Shown piece by piece: positions 1 through 12,229 of a stretch of 64,000 bases of DNA. The notes under the pieces are model-generated. The model saw only the letters and a program-made list of their open reading frames with translations, made no database searches and was not told the origin of the DNA. How positions within the stretch are numbered: position 1 is the first letter of the stretch; each line of letters opens with the position of its first letter. This DNA is from Bondarzewia mesenterica (Eukaryota; Basidiomycota; Agaricomycetes; Russulales; Bondarzewiaceae): assembly GCA_004802705.1 (NCBI GenBank), contig SGPL01000043.1, positions 1 through 64,000 on the forward strand, given 5' to 3'. The translations under genes and the position numbers were made by a program.

Positions 1-300
1 AAAAAAAGTGGCCCGAGTGTGCCCAGTCCGCTCGCAAGCTCGCGCGTCAATTGCTTGTCTATTATGTAAGCGTGAGCTAAGTGCGAGCGGCTGGATACGA
101 GTCTAGCCAACTGCGCGTGGGTGCTCCATCCAACTTCCATTCGCGAATAGGCGCTCTGGAGATCAGTATGAACACCGAGCACAGAGGACACATCGTGCTG
201 GGACGGGATTCAACTCCACTTCATGCCACCTCTGCCCATCGTGCCCAGCTTGGAGGTATAAAGTCCCACCCTCCGTCGTTACACGCTCACCCATGACACG

Positions 301-1344
301 ATGTCTGCCAATTCCAAGTCCGTATCTGTGCGCCGCCTCCAGTCCATCACCGGTGGGTCTTCACGAATCTCTGCCTTACCTACACCACGGGTGTCATTTT
401 ATATTCTTCCCGTTCATAGATGATGAGCTGTCTCGCTCAACGGCCGCTTTGTATGCTGCGTTTTCTGAAGGTATCGCCAGATCGCCGATCCAAGTTTGTA
501 TGAGGCGCTGATGAGGAGCTCTCAGCACGATTCATGAACATCCTCGTCGGCGGCGACAAGTCCCTCCTCCCGCTGTACCAGGCTGCTTCCATCAAGTCGT
601 GCGTCATCGGTGGCCATTTCTTCGTCGCCGGCCTTGGACACGACGACATTACTGGAGTCGCGACTTGGTACGCACCTGGCGAAACTTCCTTCGGGACGTG
701 AGTGTATCTTCCTCCAGATCTCTCACTCGTCATCATCGATTGGATATTAACACAACTTATTTAGAGAGGAGCAGCGCCACCCTGGCCTCGTCGAGTTCAT
801 GCAGAAGATGCCTCCCGATCAGCGTAAATGATGGATGGAATATGTAGGTCCCCTTCTTTTACTTGTTTCGACATGATAAATTGTCCAGCATGGTCATCTG
901 TTTGATCACCCAGCTCACGCCCACCTACGACAAGTTCCTGAATGAGTTGCTTGGAGCCGAGTACAGGAAGTCGGCTTGGTATCTTCAGCTTATGGGAGTT
1001 ACTCCTGAGACGCAGAACCATGGGATTGCAACAGCGTTGATGGAAGCCGCAGAGTACCTTGTGTGTGCATCATGTTCAGTCTCTGACGGCTGGAAGCTTC
1101 ACGTCCTTGAAAATAGGCACGCAAGTCCAACAGCCCTATGTACCTCGAGACGACCAGCGAGAATGCGGTACACTTGTTTCATTTTTAAGCCACATTGTTC
1201 TCATTCCTCCTTTCGTTTCTCTGGAAGGTGTCCTTCTACAAGAGACTCGGATTTGTGATCCGCGGTAGCAGCACGGTGTCTCATCCTATGGGTGATACCA
1301 CCGCATACGTGATGTCGAAGGACGTTCCCAAGGTTGCTGAGTGA
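301..1344 (+). CDS. GNAT-family N-acetyltransferase, multi-exon
   Basis: This is a predicted acetyl-CoA-dependent N-acetyltransferase of the small GNAT type common in basidiomycetes; the substrate is unknown. Joining exons across short GT-AG introns gives a coherent protein. It starts MSANSKSVSVRRLQSI, the first intron (353-419) restores TDDELSRST, and a second follows AAFSE. Later exons read GGDKSLLPLYQAA, FFVAGLGHDDITGVATWYAP and AWYLQLMGVTPETQNHGIA, the last being the acetyl-CoA-binding motif A region. The final exons read FYKRLGFVIRG and end in MSKDVPKVAE before TGA. The ATG at 301 is chosen because the first intron then joins in frame. No interruption is seen. The GNAT assignment is firm; the substrate is not inferable. 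Confidence 0.8.
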
Positions 1345-1564
1345 TTCGTTGGGAGTGAATGTAAGTTCTTTGTGCTTTCGTTCCAACTAATTCTAATTGA
1401 CGACCCATATAAAATAATTCAGTGGTAGATCTTTGGTTCTGGTCGTCGCCTCCCTCTATAGAATTTGACCCATTAAAGTTCTGGCCATTTCATTGCTGGT
1501 GCATCAATCAGTCCGTTTGAATCATTCTGGAATGCCTAATAGCCCACCCTCCATCTCCTACTAG

Positions 1565-2994
1565 GTTTATGACTACATCCTAACCCTGCACGCTGAAGTC
1601 ACGTTGATACAGCCGACTGGAATTTGACCAAGGTCTTTTTCTTCCTCACCCGTTACCCTGCCTTTGCGGATACCTTCATGTTTCTCTATCATGAGAACTT
1701 GATCGCTACACCTAGATGGCATCTGCGGCTTACTTTCTGCTGCAGACAACTTGGGAAATGGACTATCGAACCATATGTGTGATGTGATGTATAGAATCGC
1801 TGGTTGTAAGTATCAATTCTACCATTTTGTGGAACCTTGACCAAATAGTACGCGCTTCGCTAAGTATGTTTGTATGGGGGTATCCGCATCGCCGAGGGTA
1901 CGTTATACACTATTTTCTGTAGCTCTTCAGTTTAATAATTATGGAGTCATTGTAAAGGCATCTTCATTATTCGTACATGGGCTATCTGGGGCCGAGATAA
2001 CAGAATCGGTATCAGCCTATTTGTAGTATTCATCTCACTCTGGATACCCATCAGTATCTGTTGGAACGACTTCTTGGGTTCCCTGAAATGTGGGTCATCT
2101 AATGCCCGAATTTCCATGACTTATCTAGGCCTATGACTGGTCTAGGCCTCGCTACAAACATACCTATCCAAACACTTTCTCCAGTTCTGGGAAGCTGTTT
2201 CATAGTCTCCAGGAGTGATATCTTGTCCGTCGATTTTGTCCTGCTGATGGCTTTCGAAACTAGCAAGTCCCTTTTTCAACTACCGTTATTCTCCCCACCT
2301 AACCCGCATCATAGTCATATTGACATTGACCAGGCTGTTCAAAGGAATCCAGGCAATGTGCGTGAACCTAGTGTCTTTCTCCATAAACTATAACCGAAAG
2401 TCCTTCGTTATGTAGTCCGTCAGTTAAGCTCTCCGTTGACCATTTGCTTTACCAAGATGGTGAGTTCTGCCTCTCCCGCTAAGTGTGTCTCCACAATAAT
2501 TTGCGTCTCTCAGAGATCCTTGTATTACATCTATCTCTTTCGTATTCCTATAAGTTTTTACACATTCACTCTGGGGCGCTGACGCTTAAAATCCGTCCTT
2601 TCCGCCATCAACTTGACCGTTCTTCTGACGGCTCCCGTAAGTACCTGAGTATGTGACTGTTTCTGATGAGACTCACCTTTTCTATTGTCAGGTGAATATG
2701 CCAAGCTATTGACCCCGTACGCCCCCCTTTCCTTTTGTGATCAATATGGTTCAACACCTGATTGTGAGGTTCAGGCTCCAGCGCATTTTGCATTCTGTGT
2801 TTTCTTCTCGCATTTTGCTGCATCTCCGGCGGGCTGTGAACCAAAATATTGTTCAGGTTAGTGACATGCCTGCCGGCCTTCCGGCCATGGGTCAGGTTAG
2901 CAATATTGCTTTCGGAGCCGGGCAATCGGAAATGAGAACTCTCTTCAGCGTTGACGATGGTACTTATTTGGGTCTCAGGCGAAAATGCTGTTGA
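1565..2994 (+). pseudogene. DUF6533-family multi-pass membrane protein, frameshifted
   Basis: Fragments in order match the basidiomycete DUF6533 membrane protein family (about seven helices, function unknown). After an acceptor at 1564 the sequence reads VYDYILTLHAEVTLIQP, then WNLTKVFFFLTRYPAFAD in another frame. IFIIRTWAIWGRDNRIG, FVDFVLLMAFE and RILHSVFSSRILLHLRRA follow, separated by probable introns. Between IQP and WNLTK (about 1617-1622) no intron fits and the frame slips by one base. The usual N-terminal exon with a start codon is not found upstream. Either the gene is decaying or one base was missed in sequencing. The family call rests on the TRYPAFAD, RTWAIWGRD and FSSRILLHLR blocks. 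Confidence 0.65.
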
Positions 2995-3404
2995 GACACA
3001 GCATGGCGATGGGATCGATATGGACTTGTTGAGCGCTGCAACTTGGTCGCCCTACTTGTTATTTTGTATCAAGCGCATTCGGTAAGCTTCACTTACCGCT
3101 CCGTCTCACACACGATTGATAACATATGCCCTGATGCATGCATTGGTCTCTTACTGTTCGATGACCCAGGATCCTGGACATCTGGATAGTCACTACGGTC
3201 TAAGATGGTGGTGTCACATCCAACTACATAATTGTGATCTGATCTGGAGAGGTGGTACGTGCAAGTTGGCTGTTTCTACTATAAATATCTGAATGATGAG
3301 CTTTTCTTAGAATTACAAGATGGCCAGTCCCCATAAGTAGGCTTCCTTACCCTCGGTCTCATTTCCCCACTAGTGGCATTCTGCACAAGTACTGCTAGAG
3401 TATC
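2995..3404. other. gap, no gene recognised
   Basis: This lies between the DUF6533 remnant and the P450 remnant. It may contain the lost or unrecognised 5' end of the P450, because no start codon is visible at the P450 N terminus. Nothing else is seen. Confidence 0.4.
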
Positions 3405-5467
3405 CATCCGCGTCACTTCCGGCTGCGTTTCCTCTTGGACGTCGCCAGGACTAGCCTGGTTCTCCAAATCCTTCTGGCCTCCATCTTTTGTTACTTTAAG
3501 TACAGATCCAAGCTTCTTCCGCGCATCTTTCTCTGCATCCTCGTTGTGCCTTCCGTTGGTTTCCTTCGAACTCAATACGCCAAATATGTCAATAAAAAGG
3601 CAGCGGGTTCGTTCAAATTGTGTCTATCATGCTTCGGGGTGCTTATAGAGTCGCATTTCCACAGCCGCCCTTGGTGCTGTCCCGATTCCTTGTGTCCGTG
3701 GAAAGTGGCCGGGGAATCTCGATTTAGTACTGGGTCTTGTCAAATCGCTCCGACAAGACTATGTTATGCAATTCATGGCTGATTTGTTTAACGAGTACGG
3801 TTGCAAAACTCTTAACAGGCGGCACATTTAATCCTGAGTAACTTATGCATTTTGCAGCATCGATCGATTGCTCGGCCATGGGCTATGGTTCGCCAAAACC
3901 GCTTATCTGACTTGAATATCTATGACCAGCATGCTGCAACAACAATTAATTTCATTTCTTCTTTTGCCGGTGATTCGATTGCGTTCGATGCACAAGATTT
4001 GTTCGCGCGTTTCACCTTAAATTCCGCTTCTGAGTTTCTCTTCGGAAATTGCCTGAACACCTTACACGGGAAATTGCCAGTTGCTGGCCGTGCCAAGTTA
4101 GGTCCCAAGGGGAGCTCGATCGAAGATGAGTTTGGCACTTTTGCGTGGGCTTTTGAAGTTCGCACAAGATATCTGTGCTCTTATCAATCTGGGCACTGAC
4201 GGGTTTCTTGCAGGATATTCAAGTGCAGATAGCTCGTCGGACGCGCATTGGTAAACCATGGCCACTGTTCGAATTATTCAAAGACAAGACGGCTAAAAGC
4301 AATGCCATCGTTCGCAATTGGCTGAAACCTCTGGTAGAGAGCGCGCTCAGAGAGAAAGTCTCAGCTACGTATTTACTAAGGTGGGAGAAGGAACGAGGAT
4401 AAGTCTTTCCTCAGTCATTTGGCCGATAGCACTGATGGTCTGTTCTTGTCGATGCCAGATCTTCGTAAGGTCTGATACTGACACTCCAACAGATGCTGAA
4501 GCTATTCGATTCCAGATCCTGAACATGCTTCTAGCAGGACGCGATACGGTTCGTCACACCATAGAATTACTGTGTATATCCGCATACTGAACATTGATTT
4601 AGACCACGTTGGTCCTCTCATTTGTGATCTATTTCCTCTGCCTTCACCCCGACGTCATGAGAAGACTTCGAGAAGAAATTCTTCGAGAAGAAATTCTTCA
4701 AGAATATGGTGAAGACGGACAGCCGTCTATTCAAACCATGAAGAATATGCAATATCGTATGTAGTCCACTATCTATCCTGATCACAACATACCAACTCGC
4801 AGCCTCCACCTGAATGGCACATACCGGAATCAATCCCCAGTCCGCGCCGTAATCGATGAGACTTTACGCCTTTTCCCACCCGTTCCGATGAATCTACGAC
4901 TGTCCGACAGCGCTCCGCATGCCTTTCCCGCGATTGGAAAATCTCCCAAATATCACATCCCCCCAGGCACTGTGGTCGTATACCATACACTTTTGCTCCA
5001 GAGAAGGCCTGATATATGGGGCGAAGATGCGGACGATTTTAACCCTGATCGTTGGCTCGATCCTGAATATGCGAAAAGGGTCACCGAAAATCCCTTCATA
5101 TTCATTCCCTTCCATGCCGGTCCTCGACTGGTTGGTCTTGTCGTAGTCGTTTTTGCAATATTTCTGCTGACATCCTACAGTGTTTAGGACAGAACTTCGC
5201 ATACAACGAGATGACATTCTTCCTCGTCAAGTTGTTACAAAAGTTCCGTGGTTTTGAGCTGGCCCCGACGCTCAACCGGCAGAATCCCTTCCCCCTCCGC
5301 GGTGGAAGCAAGGCAAAGGTAGGCAATCCATCGAGAGGATATGGCCCGCGAGTTCTGTGACTGCCTTTATCAAGGTACGCGGCTGTAGTATCGCTGCCAC
5401 TGAGCGGAACTCACTCACTACACAGGGTGGCTTATGGGTGAGGGCAATACCGGCCCATCCCAGATGA
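3405..5467 (+). pseudogene. cytochrome P450 with N-terminal deletion, probably inactive
   Basis: Class II, ER-anchored fungal P450 monooxygenase resembling the basidiomycete CYP63/CYP5150-like group. The membrane anchor reads LVLQILLASIFCYFKY and, after an intron, the chain continues AVPIPCVRGKWPGNLDLVLG. Then come QHRSIARPW (helix C region), the I-helix LLAGRDTT split by an intron near 4545, and ExxR as ETLR at 4858-4869. The PERF-like DDFNPDRW follows, then the heme loop FHAGPRLCLGQ, with its Cys (TGT 5181-5183) just after an intron. The C terminus is GGLWVRAIPAHPR. Defects: no N-terminal Met, and only about 45 nt between NEYGCKTL and QHRSIARPW where the family has many more residues. A 15-bp in-frame duplication lies at 4669-4698. 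The catalytic core is intact, so the damage is confined to the front. Confidence 0.75.
4669..4698 (+). repeat. 15-bp tandem duplication inside P450
   Basis: Two perfect copies of CGAGAAGAAATTCTT lie head to tail. In the P450 frame this duplicates five residues (REEIL REEIL) in the helix after the I-helix. The frame is kept. Confidence 0.9.
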
Positions 5468-6097
5468 TTTATACGCTTCTTTCGTGGTCCACTTGTGTAG
5501 CGAGACAAATGTCCTAGTTGCGCACTTACTGGATGTGGTACTTGTTGGCACGAACAATTGATTGTGTCGACTTTGCGTGTGTTATATTATGGTTGAGTCA
5601 ACAAATAGATGCCATACCAATTGAGTGTTCGTACTTCGATCGCGGTACGCCGTTGTTGGGCCAGCGCTCGACGCCTATCTAAGACAAGACCAAGGTTGAA
5701 AGTGTCGAGCACGCACCACAAACAGATCCAAGGCTTTCTTGCACCGATTCCTGAATTCAGGCTTTCAAGTCAGTTCTCTCGAAGGTCGCTCGAAGGTCGC
5801 CGAGTCTGGTCTCCCCAACTTGGAGGCAGTAGCCACGTTCGTCAACCTTCGTCCCTCAGGATCCTCCCGTCTGACTCTAATTCGAAGGGTTACTGAGAGC
5901 GCGGATCGAGGACTACGTCGTGACTATCAACCTGGTTCAACATACCACGTTATCATCAGCGTACTACTAAGCGTTCGATGAGCAACAATCATTTAGATGA
6001 AAGTGTGAAACGTTGGAGGCTTTCGGAGTCTGAAGTGGTCATAGTTCGGGCACCTGTCACAAAGTTGCAGTGGGGGACGTCAGTCACGTCCTTGACC
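5468..6097. other. intergenic, no gene recognised
   Basis: Short ORFs have no recognisable motif. An 11-bp unit, CTCGAAGGTCG, occurs twice in tandem near 5777-5799. The 3' part must hold the promoter of the AP-1 mu gene; no clear TATA box was identified. Confidence 0.4.
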
Positions 6098-7869
6098 ATG
6101 GCCAGCTTAATCGCGATCCTCGACCTCAAGGGCAAACCACTCATACAGCGCTCCTACCGCGACGATGTGTCGCCCTCACAAATTGAGCGCTTCCTCCCCC
6201 TCATCCTTGATATTGAAGAGGAAGGCCAGCAGGTGACGCCGTGCTTCACAAGTCAGGGCGTCAACTATATGCACATCCGACATTCCAATCTCTACCGTGC
6301 GTGTCATGTTTTTATACTTATTGTGTCTCTCGTTTATTACCCTGTCGTCTATATAGTCCTTGCGTTGTCTAGACGAAACTCTAATGCTGCCGAGATCATA
6401 CTCTTCCTGCACCGTCTGTCCCAGGTGCTCGTCGAATACTTCAAGGAGCTTGAAGAAGAGTCCATTCGTGACAATTTTGTCATCATCTATGAACTTTTGG
6501 ACGAGATGATGGACTTTGGGTACCCACAATCGACAGAGAGCAAGATACTTCAAGAGTATGTATACTCCTTCCGGCTTACCTTCAATCCCAGCCGTTAATC
6601 TTCGTTTCCATCGTGCTCGTCCTAGATACATCACACAAGAGTCGCATAAACTCGAACTGCAAGTCCGTCCACCAATGGCACTTACAAATGCTGTGTCATG
6701 GAGATCAGAGGGCATTCGATACCGGAAGAACGAGGTCTTTTTGGATGTTATCGAGAGCGTGAACTTGTTGGTACGTCTGCATCGTCCATTTCACCCGCCC
6801 TCTCCGTTGCGATAGATCAATCATATCCATGAATTTTTGCACAGGTCAATGCGAACGGCAACGTTGTGCGCTCTGAGATCCTTGGTGCCGTCAAAATGAA
6901 GTGCTATCTGTCTGGCATGCCAGAACTACGGCTAGGGCTAAATGACAAAGTGATGTTCGAAGCAACAGGCCGAAGTGCGCCCTCACTCTTTTCTTCATCA
7001 TGATTCGCCCGCTCAACTCAGGACTATCGATTGTCCATCCAGCATCCCGCGGAAAATCCATCGAACTCGAAGATGTCAAATTCCACCAATGCGTTCGCCT
7101 ATCCCGATTCGAAAACGACCGCACCATTTCCTTCATCCCTCCGGACGGTGAATTCGAGCTGATGTCCTACCGCCTATCACAAGCTGTCAAGCCCCTCGTT
7201 TGGGTCGAGGCCGCCGTTGAGAACCACAAAGGGAGCAGGGTCGAGTACATGGTCAAGGTCAAGGCGCAGTTTAAGCGTAGAAGTACCGCAAATAATGTCG
7301 AAATCTATGTGCCTGTGCCCGATGATGCAGACAGTCCCAAGTTTAGGGTGAGTAGCAAAACGTTACCGTGCTCATTTGCAGCTGATCCCGCTATGGGTAT
7401 ATAGGCATCAACAGGGTCGGTAAAGTATGTGCCAGACAAGTCGGCATTTGTGTGGAACATCAAGCAACTGGGCGGCGGCCGTGAGTTCCTCATGCGAGCG
7501 CACTTTGGCTTGCCCAGCGTCAAATCCGGTGCGTGCTCGTCTGGTCCGCAACGTCTTTGGTGACGGCTTTGGCTGATGGTGTGTGTGTTGTATTCAGAGC
7601 AAGACGTTGAGAAGCGAGCGCCGATTACGGTCAAGTTCGAAATCCCCTACTTCACCGTTTCCGGTATTCAAGTACGCTACCTCAAGATTGTCGAGAAGAG
7701 CGGGTATCAGGCGCTTCCTTGGGTAAGATACATCACGCAGAACGGCGACGATTACAGGTATGTCTTATTGTTGGGCTGCCACACTACCACTCATCCGATT
7801 TGTGTCCCTCCAATCCACAGTTTGCGGACGGCGTTGGAAAAGGGCAGTGCCCCCATCGTGCCCATGTGA
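6098..7869 (+). CDS. apm1: AP-1 adaptor complex medium (mu) chain
   Basis: This is the medium subunit of the AP-1 clathrin adaptor, which selects Yxx-phi cargo for trans-Golgi/endosome traffic. The longin-type N terminus reads MASLIAILDLKGKPLIQRSY and continues FVIIYELLDEMMDFGYPQ, a hallmark of mu chains. The mu-homology domain follows: SEGIRYRKNEVFLDVIESVN, LSGMPELRLGLND, then GKSIELEDVKFHQCVRLSRF and ISFIPPDGEFELMSYRLS. The end is QALPWVRYITQNGDDY. About seven short introns are crossed; the last joins DDY to SLRTALEKGSAPIVPM before TGA. Total length is about 430 residues, normal for the family, and no defect is seen. It is distinguished from AP-2 mu by the KGK/IQRSY start and the tail. Probably a constitutive housekeeping gene. 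Confidence 0.93.
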
Positions 7870-8903
7870 TCCTCTCTTCTCTCATTTTCGGACATGATCG
7901 AATTGGAAAATGTAATTATTGTAACCTTTGGATTTAAAGAGGGATTGTACCGCTGCTGCTCCTTGATGAGCAACTCCTAGCTGGAACTAGGTTGGGTCGG
8001 CCCCACGATATCGTCGAAAGCCCATCCTTCCAGAGACCAGTCATGATACGAAAACGCGTGCATTCTCTGCGGCCGGATGCCAAACCGCTGTGAGCATTGA
8101 ATATTTGATTTGAGTACATACTGAGTACTTATCCTTTGTAACACCCAATATCGAAATAACGGAGAGTAAGTAGTGCGGCCTCGGATCGGAGACCGATCAT
8201 CCGGCAATCGGGGGATTTATTTATGTAGATTAACTGCTATTCATAGTACGTACATATAGGTACATAAAGGTACATATGTGTCGTGATCACTGAGTACTGA
8301 GTACTGATGGTTGATCGGCTTGACCGGTGACCGCTCGCACTTTTTTTTAATATCCTCTTCGTGGAGACATTTACCGAGACTCGCACCTCAAGGCCTCACA
8401 CTGCGCACTGGCTATTTACTAACGGAATTTAGCTGCAAGTCTCCGACAACCTGCATCGCTGTGCTCAGACCCCCAGCTTGACGTGCATCTCATGATAGTT
8501 TCAAAATCTCAACCCGATCCACGAAAATATCGCTGCCTCCGCAACTATACGAGTATCTCCCCACAAGGTCGTCTCCTATATACGATAGCAAAGGTGCCCG
8601 TCCAAGCAAGATGAAGATTATGGTCAGGTACGTGACACTGATAGCTACTGGTCCTTGTACTCGAGTGGGACATTGTGCCCAAATTAGTTTCTAACGATAT
8701 CAGTTCTGGAAGGTATCTATTTTTATTGAATTCTGAATTCTGAAAGGAGGATCCGCTGCTGCCACTCCATGGCGAGCGCTCTGCCAGTTTGATCTAACGC
8801 GGACTCTTATACACCCTTCCCGAGTCCGTATCCGGGTATCGTTCTGCGTCTCCAGCAAGAAAGAGTTGAGAAATTCGACGAGACGCTGTCCGCAACTGAA
8901 TGA
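7870..8903. other. intergenic, AT-rich with short repeats
   Basis: No coding evidence on either strand. Around 8245-8310 there are clustered short repeats built from GTACATA and GAGTACT units, with a T-run near 8341. They could be 3' flanking sequence or a regulatory zone; no function can be assigned. Confidence 0.4.
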
Positions 8904-10016
8904 CTATGCCTTCACTCCGGTGATCTTGACTAACCGTGCGACCTTATCCCACATCCGCTTGAAGGAACGCGAGCGCTCGATTGGCTGCTCATCGCCGCCG
9001 CTGCCGTGCGCGTTGCATGCGGCCGCCGCACTGTCGACCTCTTTTCCCTTCCCCTTCCCTATCATCCCACCTGCCTCAGCCCCAAACTCTTCCAGATTGT
9101 ACCAATGCACTCGAGGACTGCGTGAACCGGACACACTGCTGTCTCCTGAAGCGACGCTCGGGGGACAGCCCAGGCTTGTATTGCTACTTCCCCCTCTTCC
9201 GGTATCTAGGACGGAGAGGGCGGACACAGAGGAGGCACTATCAGTGGAACGGATGCTGATGGGAGACGAAGGGCGCGATCGGGATTCGCGAGACGAGGAA
9301 GAGGAAGCGGCATAGGCTTTGGCGGAGATAGGAAGGATGACACCCTCTGCGGCCAGGCTGAGGCGGCTGAAGGGGGGTGCGGATGTGATGGTGAGCCAGT
9401 TCTCAGACGGGTCGCGAGAGGTGGAGGGCGTGATCGTACTGCGGCGTCTGCGGGCATTGGGGAGGGACGGGACAGGAGGAGACGGGGAGGTAGATCTAGT
9501 GGAAGTGGAGAAGATTGAGGGTGTGATAGAGGCGCGTCTAGAAAGGCGTAGTGAGATGCGCTTAGAAAGTTTGACCGACGAAGGCGATGAAGGAGATGAA
9601 GGTCCGGCTTCGTGATGTGATGCTCCGTTGAGTTTTTCTTCTGCTGCGAGCCGAGCGAGGTCAACGTGCGGATCGCTTTTAGCGCTCGTGGAGACATTGC
9701 GTCTGAGGGTGTGTGTGTCGACGCGTGGGCTATAAGATGGGCTCGAATGCGTGACTCGTGGCAGGGCCTTCAGGTCTGGAGAGGATGCAACCCGGGACGG
9801 GTTGGGAACATCGGATATGGCATTGGCGGAGGAAAGAGCGGGGCCGGCAAGAGGCGAAGAACGGTACGGGCGGGAGAGACGTCGGGCAGGAATGCTGGTG
9901 GTGTGCCGACGGTGGGCAATGGGACGAAGGGGGAGTTCAAGGTCGGGAGACATCAAGTGAAGGTGAAGCGCGTGCAGGATGCAAGGTTTAAAATGAGCGT
10001 CTGGGACAAGGTACAA
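8904..10016 (-). CDS. Ser/Pro/Arg-rich hypothetical protein
   Basis: An uninterrupted 370-codon frame on the minus strand, much longer than chance in this GC range. The protein is low-complexity: long Ser/Arg/Pro stretches such as SSSSSRESRSRPSSPISIRS and LSRRASITPSIFSTSTRS, with many basic-SxxS sites of the type kinases use. The only ordered-looking part is the basic C terminus FKRMWDKVARLVKITGVKA, possibly an amphipathic helix. The first Met is used; a second Met, MSPDLELPLRP, about 21 codons later is a plausible alternative start. No known domain is recognised. It may be an intrinsically disordered regulatory protein. Confidence 0.65.
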   Translation of the reverse strand: MYLVPDAHFKPCILHALHLHLMSPDLELPLRPIAHRRHTTSIPARRLSRPYRSSPLAGPALSSANAISDVPNPSRVASSPDLKALPRVTHSSPSYSPRVDTHTLRRNVSTSAKSDPHVDLARLAAEEKLNGASHHEAGPSSPSSPSSVKLSKRISLRLSRRASITPSIFSTSTRSTSPSPPVPSLPNARRRRSTITPSTSRDPSENWLTITSAPPFSRLSLAAEGVILPISAKAYAASSSSSRESRSRPSSPISIRSTDSASSVSALSVLDTGRGGSSNTSLGCPPSVASGDSSVSGSRSPRVHWYNLEEFGAEAGGMIGKGKGKEVDSAAAACNAHGSGGDEQPIERSRSFKRMWDKVARLVKITGVKA

Positions 10017-11194
<1,178 letters not shown>

Positions 11195-12229
11195 TGGTCG
11201 TCGTCGCCGTNGTCGAAAGGGTTTTGTTGTGACTGTGTGCTCCGTCAGACGCGTCTNTCGGCCAAACGGGATCTCGNGGCGGAACACAAATCTTTCCCCG
11301 CGTGANGCACGTGACACTACAACCCCACATCGAGCCGCCGGCGCGAGTTGACTCGTCGCTCTCTGGCAGCTTCAGTGTTCGACGGAATTTCTCTGCGTAC
11401 TAANGATATTTACGGGGTTACTGGNACGAAATAGAATCTCTTGATATCATCGATTGTTTTGTTTCTGACCTGTNTCAACCCATGCGCGCACCGAGGTTTA
11501 CTGTTTCAGCACGTTCCCGCCCATCGGAGGTGATGCCTCTTCGAATCTTCCTTTTCAAACCACGTCTTCTCTTAGATGCTATTGCATCATATCATGCTCT
11601 GGGCACTGTGTCTGTTCTCGAGGAACATGAGCTATTCATGCTCGGCTGTGCGATCCGCACTCGGAATTCTGAGTTGGTTTATTTCACTTTGTGATTATAC
11701 ACGTANCACACACATCGGNGCGCCATTAAAGCTCGAACTCTTGTGACAATGTGAGTGCTATCTGTTGATTGCANCTCGCCCATGGAGATAGGACACGTTA
11801 GTGTCAATTAATATCTGCTCTCATAATAGAACGACTGTCTTCTGTTTAGGACTGTGAAGGAGACTAATAGTATCTGCGTAGACCATGACTTCTCGACAGC
11901 AGCTATTCTTGGCAAGTCCGTCCAACAAACATCACGTTGCACNCTTCTCATTTTCCCTACCCAAGACAGCTCGATAGATGCACAGATGCACNGTTCCTGC
12001 ATTCAATTCGTGTCCNTATTGCAAACNAGAATCAANCACTATNACTTATCGTGGAGAGAAGCGTTTGCAGACAACGCTATGATAATGCCCCTTACGTATN
12101 TCACCTCGCACCTGATAATCAGCCTCTACGTTTCCGCTTCACAATGCGCTGCACGAGGCAAAGGAAAATTCNTTTTCCCCCGTATCCTGAGCATCTCACT
12201 GGAGACGAAACCCCCAAACTNCTATCTTN
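11195..12229. other. intergenic, N-containing, no gene recognised
   Basis: Ten or more single N bases are scattered through this stretch. Short ORFs on both strands carry no motif. It separates the divergent adrenodoxin and GMC genes and presumably holds both promoters. Confidence 0.4.

Noticed and set aside
9206..9697. 163-codon minus-strand ORF overlapping the Ser-rich gene at 8904-10016
   Set aside because: It overlaps a longer frame on the same strand and has no motif.
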